DNA from: Aquatica leii
Lineage: Eukaryota; Arthropoda; Insecta; Coleoptera; Lampyridae
DNA: 64,000 bases
Direction of reading: 5' to 3'
Assembly: GCA_035610365.1 (NCBI GenBank)
Contig: CM069432.1
Span: 174,466,035-174,530,034 of the forward strand
In this document: positions 46,651 through 56,918 of the stretch, one piece after another
How the letters are laid out: every line of letters starts with the position of its first letter
How positions within the stretch are numbered: position 1 is the stretch's first letter
Made by a program: the position numbers and the translations under genes
Notes under the pieces: generated by a model
Database searches by the model: none
Told to the model about the DNA's origin: nothing
Seen by the model: only the letters and a program-made list of their open reading frames with translations

Positions 46651-47257
46651 ACTCCTATACTGTACTTTTTCTACTGATAAAGCAAATCCAAACTATAAAA
46701 AAGCCCGCAGAGGATTCATATTATTAAATTTTGTTAGTCAATCAGCAAATACAATTTGATAATTCAAACAAGAAATTTTTAATACATAGTTTTAGATGTG
46801 TTTCTTCTTTTTATATCTTAAAACACTTCAGTTTGTTGCTCAATTGTAGTAAAATTTATTGACAACTTATCATGTAACGGGTAGATCTTTATATTTTAGA
46901 TTTATTCTATTTATGTAATTTTGATTTGACAGGTTGAAAAAACAGAAATAATAGTTTTAGACCAACTTTCTTTTATATTCAACTAAGTAAATATAATATA
47001 ATATGACCGGTTAGGTAAAATAGTTAGCTCTTTTTTCACACGTTCTGCACAGCTTCCTTCTCTGAACAGTTTGGAAAAATCTTAAGTGCCGCTTCTATAA
47101 AGTGTAATAGTGTATATTGTATAAAAGTTTGTAGAGAAAAACTTTCTTACTTATTAACAATCCATCCAAATTCAGCGAAGAAAATTTTAACTTTTTCCCC
47201 CGCCCAAAATAGTTGTAGCCTGCAGCGAATTTGTTTGTTACAAGTTTTTGAGTAGCC

Positions 47258-47966
47258 CTGTACAGTCTTTGACAAATGTAATGTCCCTCAGACACATAGG
47301 CAACCAAAGTTTCACATTCACGATCGTAAACGAAGTTTTATAAATTAGAAGGACGGTTGTTGCGTTGCGCTAATTTGCAAAGGTAGTATTGTTAACTGGC
47401 AAAAGTGGTTCACAATAGTAACTCTGATAAGGTGAAACTTGTATTATTTCTTCGTGGCGTAGCATAATAGATATATTTACAAACCTTAAAAAAGAGAATA
47501 TTACGTGTATTACACCAAGAATCTATTAAATATTCAATTCAAAAACGCAAATATTAAATTGCTCAACGAGCGACAATATTACAATAATTATATCTTATAA
47601 ATTACAGAAGTGTATTGTATGATTAGTAAGAAAAATAGATAGTTTGTTTTTAATAACAAACAATTCCGTTTTAAGCGCTAATTGTGAATTTTGTATTTGT
47701 GAGAATAGATTAAAAGCGCATTTATATTTACATTCCTTTAAATAGGGTTTCCGAGAAAATAGATTTTAAACGGTTTCTACCTATTCACATTGCCTTTTTG
47801 AGATAAACAGCCTAGATTCTATATCAAACATTTAAATTATCAAAAGGAAAAAAATGTAGTTTGATTTTGAACTAAAAAAATTTAAATTTAGTGTGTGTTA
47901 ATATTAACATGGATCCCTTCAATAATCTAATATTATTTTGTTAAATAACAGAAATAGCTAGGAGCG
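47258..47966 (+). repeat. Left arm of a large inverted duplication
   Basis: Runs from TACAGTCTTTGACAAATGTA through ACACATAGGCAACCAAAG, TTGCGTTGCGCTAATTTGCA, AATTCCGTTTTAAGCG and CTATTCACATTGCCTTTTTG to AATAGCTAGGAGC. The same order occurs in inverse at 51263-51905. The plus-strand start corresponds to the last exon of the DUF4806-like gene on the other arm, so the duplication covers that gene's 3' end and downstream region. Moderately diverged. Confidence 0.8.
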
Positions 47967-48973
47967 TTACCAATAGTGCAACCAACGCCACTGGTTGAAC
48001 GCTAGTGTATTACACCAATTTTCAGTTTTGTAAAGATTTCTCTAGTTTTAAGGTATTTACTCATTTAGGACACTGGTTTATACAATCTAAACAGAATTGT
48101 CAATTCATTCAAAAGCAATTTTACATGTTACTTTGTTATATAAAGGAAATAGATAGACGCATTACCAATAATGACGAAAAGTGGGATTGGGAAACAGCTT
48201 TATTCCTTATTTGTTTTTAATTACGTTGTACCATTGTTGTACTAAAAAAAATGTGACGTTAAACCAGTCAACTTTAAGTTAGATAAAGGTTTGAAATTTG
48301 AACAGTGGTTTCTTTACACAGTGTGATTATTTATTACGCGAAGATACTAACATATTTTTTTTAAAGCAATAAGTACAATTTATAGTTATGCAAGGCATTA
48401 AGATGATTAAGATATACAAATAGATGTTTGCACATAAAAATAGTTTACAACAAAAACGACAATCGACTTCAGAATAAATATGTAATCGTTTTATTAAAAT
48501 ACATCGCAGCAAAAAAGAGAAACAATGTAAAGAAAAAATATTAATTTAACTAAGATGAATAAACTAAGTAAAGTGAACTTACAGAAAAGATGTTTCTTCA
48601 AGAATGAAAGGTAATATGAACAATATATGCAATATACCATGTAACCATATTTAAGTTATACTAAAAATTACAACTTATTTATAAAATATACAATTCGTAA
48701 TATGAAAGTTGATTGAAATTCGTATTGTACTAAATTGTAGAAATGACTTCAACTGACGATAAGAAATAAACTGACAAATGTCACCAACCTCTCACATAAT
48801 TGGCTAATTGAAAATCAAAATATTAACATGCAGTCATTAATTTGGCCTGACAAATGTCATCTTTTGGCTTAAAATATATTACGGGTAAATTGTAACAATT
48901 TAGGTAGTTAAAGACAACAGATGAAAGTTAAATAATTGTGGTGTATAAATTATCTCGTTTTTGGTCATTATCT

Positions 48974-49121
48974 ATTGAAACGTTCGAGAAGTTATCTGCA
49001 AATTCAAGAGCCTTCTGGAAGTTGTTATCCATCTTCTAGAAGATATACCGAAAGATAGGGAACACTCGAGAAGGATTTCCAAATGTGTATAAATACCGAA
49101 GAAACAAATCGTAGGTCAGTT
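48974..49121 (+). promoter_or_regulatory. Heat-shock-type promoter: HSE clusters, TATAAATA, initiator
   Basis: In order: ACGTTCGAGAAGTTA, CCTTCTGGAAGTT, TCTTCTAGAAGATA and GAACACTCGAGAAGGATTTCC, all alternating GAA/TTC half-sites, as heat-shock factor trimers bind. Then TATAAATA at 49088-49095 and GGTCAGTT at 49114-49121, an arthropod TCAGT-like initiator about 29 bp after the TATA box. Geometry resembles insect hsp70 promoters. Downstream 49122-49320 has no long ORF and ends in ACTGTAAGTG (a possible splice donor). A partial second copy lies at 20147-20283, so this is repeated DNA, perhaps an LTR. Confidence 0.7.
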
Positions 49122-49385
49122 ATTTCTGTAATGCGAAGCCTGCAGTGTTAAGAAGATTATTCAAATCCAAATAAATAAGTCGTTAACGCGTGTTATAAAT
49201 AAATCTACGAAGTACGTGAGTTTAGTGTAAACAAGTGTTTGAAGTTATCCGCAAACTTTATCTTATCTTCGTGTAAGTGCTGATAGCGTTTGTTATACAC
49301 AAATTATACTGTAAGTGTTTTATTAAATATTATTAGATTTAATTAGTTCGGTTAATTTAAAAGTGTACATATTTCTAGTATAAGT

Positions 49386-49450
49386 AAAACCGTTGACTGA
49401 AGAAATGTATAAAGACTCGCAAGGCTCATGTTAAAAATCGTACCGTATTA
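49386..49450 (+). repeat. Inner inverted repeat, left copy
   Basis: ACCGTTGACTGAAGAAATGT, ATAAAGACTCGCAAGGCT and AAAAATCGTA are repeated in inverse at 51140-51192. A shorter ACCGTTGACTGATATAAAATG recurs at about 49612. Probably part of the same duplicated unit as 47258-47966 and 51263-51905, with the heat-shock-like segment inserted between on this side. Confidence 0.7.
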
Positions 49451-49784
49451 CTATCTCACTTTTGTGGCTCTCTGCACCCCGCTGCCTACAAACTTCCCTC
49501 TTGGATAGTCGCGACACTGTTGTTTTCAACCCAAACTAAAAAGATAACACTGGAATGCTTGGAAAGTAATATGATAACTCTTCAAAATAATCGTTTGTTG
49601 TATTTACTAGATACCGTTGACTGATATAAAATGTTTTGAGTAAACTATACGTTTGCCAGAGTTTGGTTTTGTTTTTTCTCTGCTGTTTTAATTTACTTTA
49701 CAATATTTTATACTTTTTTTTTAAAAAAAACTTTGGTAGGAGATTCCATTTATAAAATTCGATAACTTAGTTCTATATTATAAA

Positions 49785-50353
49785 TAGTGGTGGGCGATAC
49801 GATACATCGAATCGAATATCGATACGTATCGATATATCGAAGTATCGATACGTATCGGAATATCGATACGTATCGACCCAATCAACAAGGAAACGTTTTT
49901 TTAATATTTTTTTTAACGTTTTGAAAAGATATATTTACATGTTTAAAAACATTGCAAAAACGTCTTAATGGCCAAATTTACGTTGCAAGTGCAAAACCGT
50001 TATTTAAATATTAAAAAAATGTTTTAGAAAATATGTTTAAAATGTATTTAAAATATTGTAGTATGAATGAATAGATAAAATATTTTTAAAACGTAACAAA
50101 AACATTTTTCTAAAAAACATTTTTTATTTCAACTATTTTAAAACGTTGTAACGTTTTTAAAACACGATAAAAACGTTTCCTTGCTGATTGGGGAAATATC
50201 GATACGTATCGAAATATCGATACGTATCGAAATATCGATACGTATCGAAATATGTATACGTATAGTAATATCGATACCTATCGAAATATCGACATTTCGA
50301 TACGTATCGAAATATCGATACGTATCGATATATCGATAGACGACCCAGGCCTA
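49785..50353. mobile_element. hAT-like repeat element built of CGATACGTATCG units
   Basis: Starts TAGTGGTGGGCGATACG and ends GACGACCCAGGCCTA, inverse-like TAG...CTA termini of hAT type. Almost the whole interior is an 18-bp unit, AATATCGATACGTATCGA, repeated roughly a dozen times in two blocks (49800-49876, 50193-50340). The 316-bp CCCAATCA element splits the array. Flanking 8-mers ATTATAAA and ATATAAAG are not identical, so no clean TSD. The minus-strand frame rich in YRYFDTYRY is simply the repeat translated. Confidence 0.75.
49877..50192. mobile_element. Short CCCAATCA-family element, TSD GA
   Basis: CCCAATCAACAAGGAAACG at 49877 and CGTTTCCTTGCTGATTGGG ending at 50192. GA is duplicated at 49875-49876 and 50193-50194. 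Removing it restores the GTATCGAAATATCGATAC periodicity. It keeps only the AACGTTTTAAAA-type ends of the 21479-22654 element: an internally deleted MITE. Confidence 0.92.
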
Positions 50354-51139
50354 ATATAAAGTAGGAATGGTGATTTAAATCATTAAAAATCGATTTTTGT
50401 ACTCTAATAAAGCGATTTTTACAATCGATTTTTCTAGCCAATTTTTTTTAATTAATTGATTCAAAAATGGAATCGATCGAACATCGCTTTATGGAACTAT
50501 AATTATTCTGCAATCAACTTAAATGTAAAAACAAAAAACTCATAAGTAAATAATCAAATCGCCAAATGAACAATAATTTAAAATAGCAGATTACAAATTC
50601 AAAACCGCCGGCGGTAATTTGATACTTGCACAAGAAGCAAAACAGAATTTTTGTTATGTTTATAAATGTATATAACTGTTTTATCGTGTTTTGCAATTGA
50701 TAATATTCTTTAAAAGGTGACTACAAAAGGGATTACCAAATCGGTTTTCCGTTCAATTAAAACTTTTTAACTTGATTTGGTAATAAAGATTACACCAATT
50801 TTCAATAAAATTGTGAATTTGAAACGGCGTTTTAGTTTTTTTTTATTAGGTGTTGCACATCGATACATTGCAAGTTGGTCCCCTAATTCATAAAAAATAA
50901 AGTAGAATTCCCATCATTAATGGTATCTCTTGGTAGATGTTTGGGTAAACCCGATTCATTTAAATCGTTTGTTAAATCATCGTCCTTTGAACTGCAAAGA
51001 GAGCGGTATGACTAAGCGTAGCCACTGCTCGATGCGTATACATACGATGCAAACACTACAACTTCTAGCAATGAACTGAAATCTCGGATCCTAAACATAC
51101 GGTGGCGCCCCCTATATCTCGGATCCTGCGGTGACTACG

Positions 51140-51192
51140 ATTTTTACCATAAGGCTGCGAGTCTTTATACATTTCTTCAGTCAACGGTAAAA
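51140..51192 (-). repeat. Inner inverted repeat, right copy
   Basis: Inverse of 49386-49450 with a few differences. Only about 70 bp separates it from the right arm of the large duplication, against about 1.4 kb on the left side, which implies an insertion or deletion in one arm. Confidence 0.7.
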
Positions 51193-51262
51193 CATATTTT
51201 TAGTCGTTTAAATAAATTAGTAGTTAATAATAAATTCGTTACACTACTATGTTATCGAAGGT

Positions 51263-51905
51263 GCTCCTAGCTATTTCCTTTATATAAAATTTTTATTGTT
51301 TTAGTTCAAAATCAAAGTACTTCTTTTTCTTTTGACTAATTTAAGTGATTGATATAGAATTTGGGCTGTTTAGCTCAAAAAGGTAATGTGAATAGGTAGA
51401 TCATGATCATATAGAATCTATTTTGTCGGAAACCGTTTTCAAATTATGCAAATATAATGCGCCTTTAATTTATTGCCACAAATTCAAAATTCACAATTGC
51501 CGCTTAAAACGGAATTGTTAAATATTAAGGACAAGATATCTATTAGGTATTAATTATACATGTGAACATTATTTTGTAATATTGTCGCCCGTAGAGCAAT
51601 TTATTATCTGCGTTTTTGAATTAAATTTAATTAGATTTTTGGTCTAATAAAGGTAATATCTCTTTTTTAAACTTTGTAAATATATTTGCTATGCTACGTC
51701 ACTTAGAGGTAATACAAATCATACCTTATCAGAGTTGTTATTGTGAATCACTTTTGCCAGTTAGCAATACTACCATTGCAAATTAGCGCAACGCAACATC
51801 TAATCGTCCTTCATTTTATTTATAAATCTTTGTTTACGATCGTGAACCTGATGCTTTGGTTGCCTATGTGTCCGAAGGACATTACTTTTGTCAAAAGCTG
51901 TATAC
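51263..51905 (-). repeat. Right arm of the large inverted duplication
   Basis: Inverse partner of 47258-47966. On the minus strand it starts in the final exon of the DUF4806-like gene and runs downstream to GCTCCTAGCTATTTC at 51263. Confidence 0.8.
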
Positions 51906-52451
51906 TAAATCGTATACGTTTTTCCCTCCAGATGTGGCAATCTCTTTGATCTGAAAAAGTAAAGTAAGTAAATAAATTTAAAGTGCAATTCAATATACTT
52001 ACAGCAGAGCTCATTGATCTACCTGTATCCAAACATTCTTCTAATTTTTGTAAATCTGTCACAGAATCTATCGGAAGATTCACAACACCGAGAATGAATT
52101 TGGCATCTTCAACAGAGTTTGAATTATTATGGTCTAATTTATTCTTTATTTCGTTTACATCTTCAGCTAGATCTGCCATGATGCTTTGAATAATATTTTG
52201 TTTTTTTATAATTTTTTTAATATTCTGTAACAAAATGAAACTTATGTATATGAATACAAACTTATGTTGTCTTGATTCACTTTATCATCTAAATTAAGTT
52301 CGATGTTTTCACAACATTCAGAAATATGACTAACAGAATTAGTATCAGAAACAACGAGAGTTTCGCTAATTGAATTTAAACTTTGCAATGTGATATTTGA
52401 CCTCACTTGGGCTTTTCTATATGAGTTATGCTTCAATTTGTATTTAGGCAT
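51891..52451 (-). pseudogene. DUF4806-like protein gene, three exons, probably degenerate
   Basis: Minus-strand pieces. Exon 1 from Met at 52451: MPKYKLKHNSYRKAQVRSNI...ECCENIELNLDDK, a basic start then acidic. Exon 2, 52224-52003, after a TTTTGTTACAG acceptor: NIKKIIKKQN...MADLAEDVNEIKNKL...ILGVVNLPIDSVTDLQKLEECL, ending at a GTAAGT donor. Exon 3 from 51950 after TTTTTCAG: IKEIATSGGKNVYDLVYSF, stop. The LP-x-dl-x-kLE block and GGKNVYDLV are what I expect of the DUF4806 family, which occurs in insect host and transposon-associated genes. The exon 1 donor is unclear. The stop is early, and a shifted frame (LTKVMSFGHIGNQS) continues with homology to the other duplication arm, so a frameshift is likely. 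Function unknown. Confidence 0.5.
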
Positions 52452-54208
52452 TTTAAGCTAACAACGAAATTTAATACTACCTATTTACATTAAAAATCTG
52501 TGTCGTTTTCAGATTAAACTATACTTATTTCAACTTATTATTTATTATACGAAGAACCTAATACAAATATGTATAATTAGTGACGTGTTCCTGTGTGCAA
52601 AATTTTGTTGGAATGCAATGTTAGAAAAAAACACAATTCCTACAGACTACTAAGCTAAATTTTAGGCAAATCAATGCATACACTCATACAATATTCTATC
52701 ACATTCTTTGGAGCTCTACAATTCCTATGATACAAATCTGGATACAAACCTTGGAGGATACAAACAACTCACAAAATAATGTAAGATTAATGATTATACG
52801 CGCCAAAGACAGATTGCGAGAGTTGCCAAATTGAGCATTATTTTTTCAATCATGGTAAAATTCTGTATTCAGTAGAATTAGAAATTACCTTTTTAAAATA
52901 ATATGTGGTCACGTCTTTAAGAGAAACTTTCTTTGCTAAAAAAATTAAAACGCATTCAATATAACAAACATTAAAGATACAACGTCGCGATTGTCGAAGA
53001 GCGGGAATTTTGAAATCCAATCCACCGTTGTTCACTCCTAGTATAAAATTAACTGGAAAAAATTAACCTGGATTATTTCCTAACAATATTTCAATTTATT
53101 AGCAAACCGATATGAATAAACACACCAACCTAGAATCTTTGAGGAAACGTCATAGTAATTAATATAAAAAATTTTGGATTTTAGAGAGAAATATTTATAA
53201 TTTATAAATAATTTTAGTCTGCTAAATTCAAACTATTAGACATCAAAGTGGAGATATTCATAGCTGGGTATAGAAGTTTTGATTTTAAACCCTCATGAAG
53301 TTGCAAAATTGCATTTCATCACTACTGAATAAGTTGCCCTAACAGCACATAGATATCTTAAATACATCTTAGAGATGTCAAGCCAAGATTTTCAAGACAT
53401 CTTACACAGATCTCATTATGTTTTTGGACATCTTTAAGACTTATTAAAGACGTCAAATGTTAATAAATTGTACATCTTAAAGACATCTTACTTAGACATT
53501 TCTAGGATATCCCCTCAGAACACGTTTAGGACAAAAAATATTTTGGGTAAAACTGCAATAAAACACTAAATATAAAACACTTCTTTATTGTATGTTCGTT
53601 ATACATTTTTTTAATAAGTGCACTTCTTCTATTGGAGGCTCTTAACACGCAGTTTTCGATCAAAATTTCAGTTTCTTTTTGTGATTTGCACAACCCAGCT
53701 TGTACAACGGAACCTAAAAATTATATTTTTATTTCATCTAAATTAGAGAATATGATAATTTGTATAATCCTGTTTTTTATATAGATTGGACGACTATTTT
53801 ATTGATTTACATATTTAAACTGTACACAATATTAAATTACATTATAGCTGACATAAATCAGAGATAATTTATCAATTTCAATTCTATATTATTACTTTTA
53901 TATATTTTATATTAAAATGTACTTACGAATTAAAACTTTTGAATTATTTAATTTACAAAACAGCCTGTTGCTCTTTCTTCCCATCCAGCTGTACCTGGAA
54001 AATATAATTATTTGTCATTATGAAGCTCAGCGCCTTTTTAATAAGATCATAACCAGATTATCCTCTTACTTTGAATAACTTAGTAACCTAAAAAGAAGAA
54101 AAATAAAACGTCTAATTGTTTTCAATTTCAAACACAGCACAAAATTGTTAGTAGAAGCAAAAGCTAACATGAAATTAACTGTGTGTTAGATTATTTTACC
54201 CTTTGGAG
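52452..54208. other. Gene-free stretch with a dispersed repeat and a CCCTAACAGCAC relic
   Basis: 52452-53260 shows no supported gene; the first part would be the DUF4806-like gene's 5' flank. 53268-53395 is the second copy of the 46306 repeat. From CCCTAACAGCAC at 53337 runs an array of ACATCTTA(G/A)AGA(T/C)GTC motifs to about 53530. No right terminus found. 53600-54180 is featureless. Confidence 0.45.
53268..53395. repeat. Dispersed repeat copy 2, with CCCTAACAGCAC terminus
   Basis: Colinear with 46306-46430 in the same orientation, including TATAGAAGTTTTGATTTTA, CATCACTACTGAATAAGTTG and the CCC terminus at 53337. Confidence 0.7.
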
Positions 54209-54210
54209 CA

Positions 54211-56918
54211 CCCAACCAACAAGGAAACATTTTTGAAATGTTTTTTTCAACGTTTTACAAAAGATATATTTACATTTTTAAAAACATTGCAGAAACGTTG
54301 TTACGCCCTGAGCAAATATTTTTTCTAAATCCGGCGCTGTCTGATTAATTTAAGTTAGACGTGTGGGAATCTGCTTTTACTAATTTCACGCGTTATTATG
54401 TTACATTTTAAAGTCGAAAATTTGTAATTTATGAGTAATTAAGGGCGTATTATTTTCGCTTAATACGTGATTAACTGCTGCTTTCCTACAAGTCCTTATA
54501 AATATTTTTGCTTAAAATATCATATTACTCGCGCTTTCTCACGAGTTTGCTGACAAATTTATTTTGTTATCGTGTGACGTCATTATGACCCTAGATTCTT
54601 TCGTTTCCTTCTTTAATTAGTTCCTGACAAACTCTTGTTGAGATCACTTTGAAAATTTACTGTACCTTGGAAGTACTAACGTTTACTGAAACACGGTGAT
54701 TTTACCGGATATTACGTTAAAACCTTCCTAACTTTTAGTACATCAACGGAACCTGTTTCTTTCCTGAAATTACTAAAAATCGTATATTTACGGATATAAG
54801 TTACTTTAAATTTTAAAAGTGTACTTAGTTTTCTTAACGCTGGATTATTATACCCAGGTAAAGTACTTAGTTTTTGCTTTATTTAGTTAATCTGACTTCG
54901 CTTCTCTCCCTTCTTTTTATAGCGGGTTTTTCTTCCGACGAAATTGTTCTAATTCATATGAACGTTTCCTCCAACGGATTGTTTACTCCACGTGTGAGAG
55001 TTCCTTTGTTCATCTGTAAACTCTACTTACTACTAACGCTACGCTGAGAAGTCAACTTCGATTGCACCAACTGACGCTAAGTGAAAAAAATCAACCGTTA
55101 ACCTTCGTTCTATTGTGAATCAATTCATATTTGTGCCAATCTCAAAGATTTATTTTCTACATTGAACTGTTAATCAAAATCCTACTTGCGTAATTAACTT
55201 TAGGAATTCAAACAAAACTTTTCTTTATACTTTAACATTTTACAATTTCCTTTTTTTTCTATTTAAAATTCACTTTTGTTATTTAAACTTTGGCTTGATT
55301 AACTTAATTTAATTTCTCTTTGTCTCTAAGAAGTTGTTATCCGATTTACCTTGAAATTTCTTGTTTTAAATATTTTATTTAAGGGAACTTCGACTGGAAT
55401 ACCGTGCACGGAGTTCCTTCAGCGAAGTACTAAGGTAAGATTTATTTTTTTTTGTATTTCAAATTTGAAATTAGTCTTGTCGAATAACGATCGCTGCCCC
55501 AAATTATTTTTTTTTTGTGTTGTTTGTTTTGCGAACCTAACGTAATTAAATTAGTTTTACTACTTTTGTTTTAACACAAGGTAATTTAGATCCTGTAATT
55601 TTGTAACATTTAAAATCCATTATCGTTTATTTTACTCAACTTGTTTGCATAATTCAAAATTGAATAGTTTATTGATTATTATTTTGTAAATTGCTATTTA
55701 TTCTAAATTCATTATATTTACAGCAAATTTACTGATTGCTATTTATTGCTTAACCTTTCCCGTTTTTTTTCCTTTCAGCAACCCTTCGCTACTACTAGAG
55801 CCCTGTTAAATTTTTACAATTTACTTAACAGGACCGTAACTAAACAAATTGTGTGGCGCCCATTTCTAAGTTTCTAATCACTATTTAACTAACTTTATCT
55901 ACCACGACATCTTTGATTTAAATATTCCCCTCACAATTTCTTACCCACCCCATTTTGCCTACAAGAACCGAGCTACTGCGGTCATCGCTCCCTTTAAATT
56001 TAGTTACATATAATTCTTACCGTAACAACGTCTTAATAGCCAGAATTACGTTGCAAAGTCAATATTAGAAAAACATTCTAAAAATGTTTAAAAAATATTA
56101 TTTATATATATTTATAATATTTTACGAATGTTACATTAATGTATACAAAATGTATAATCAACGTTTTTTTTTTAATATTGCAATATACTTAAGGGCAGTT
56201 CTACAATCATGGTATAAATGTAAGTTTACTTATACTTGCTTTAATTTTAAAATACTGACATATTTGGCTGTTAGTTTTATTTATACTAGCCAATAACAAC
56301 AGCATTTTACAATCAAATTAAGTATAACTTAACTGACATTTATGCCATTATTATAGAACCAGCCCTAAAATGCTTACAAAAGATAAATAATACAATCTGC
56401 GTGTAGTATAAATGCTTCAATTTCATGTGGCTGTAAACGCATTTGGTGCCTATAACAAAAATTAACATTAACATAAAAGTAAAACAAACATTATTCATGT
56501 AATTACTTTATATTAATTGAAATAATTATAATAATCCTCAAAAAACTTTCCAATTAATTAAAAATGTTTCTATTTTATGGATAGGAACCTTCAGAGTGGA
56601 AAAACGACAACAATAAAAACAACCTTTATCTGTTGTTAAGACCTGAACAATAAAGGTTGTTTTTATTGTTGCCGTTCCTCCACACCGAAGGTTATTATCT
56701 ATAAAATAAGAGAACTTTTGACTACCTCTTTATGTAAAAACGAAAACCAGAACAACTACTATAACAATCCAAGATTTTGAAACTTTGTACACACAAAACA
56801 ATGCTGCATCAATATCAGAAAAAATTACATGCCAAGATTAATTGGTTATTCAGCATGTCTCCCATTTGGCTAACATCATATCAATTTGATAACCTTAAAA
56901 CATCACAAAGAATGGAAA
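54211..56918 (-). mobile_element. CCCAATCAGC-family element, copy B (inverse), truncated, with LTR insertion
   Basis: Starts CCCAACCAACAAGGAAACA and follows the reverse complement of 22654 down to about 21900 of copy A, interrupted by the LTR-type element at 54299-56027. Homology continues (CTTAAGGGCAGTTCTACAAT, ATAATGGTTGTTTTTATTG-like, CAATCCAAGATTTTGAAAC) to about 56915, where copy C begins. The right end is missing or lies beyond copy C. Confidence 0.75.
54299..56027. mobile_element. LTR-type insertion (solo LTR or remnant), TGTTACG...CGTAACA, TSD ACGT
   Basis: TGTTACG at 54299 and CGTAACA ending at 56027 form an inverted TG...CA pair. ACGT is duplicated at 54295-54298 and 56028-56031. 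Excising it reproduces the AAACGTCTTAATGGCC sequence of the related elements. TATAAATA at about 54498 could be its promoter. A GACCGTAAC followed by TGTGGCGCCCA (55854-55862) looks like an LTR end plus a tRNA-Lys-type primer site. The piece may therefore be a 5' LTR plus leader with the rest deleted, rather than a true solo LTR. No coding sequence. Confidence 0.8.

Larger units (their letters stand above)
45720..47257. other. Gene-free stretch with transposon relics
   Basis: No supported gene. Includes the dispersed repeat at 46306-46430 and the GGACGTCC array at 46424-46650. The 46800-47250 part is AT-rich with no visible signal beyond short AT runs. Confidence 0.45.

Noticed and set aside
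50157..50441. 94-residue minus-strand frame with YRYFDTYRYFDTYRY repeats
   Set aside because: Translation of the 18-bp CGATACGTATCG minisatellite.
55351..55545. 64-residue frame within the LTR-type insertion
   Set aside because: No domain, T-rich, interrupted by a GTAAGA-like site; not supported as coding.
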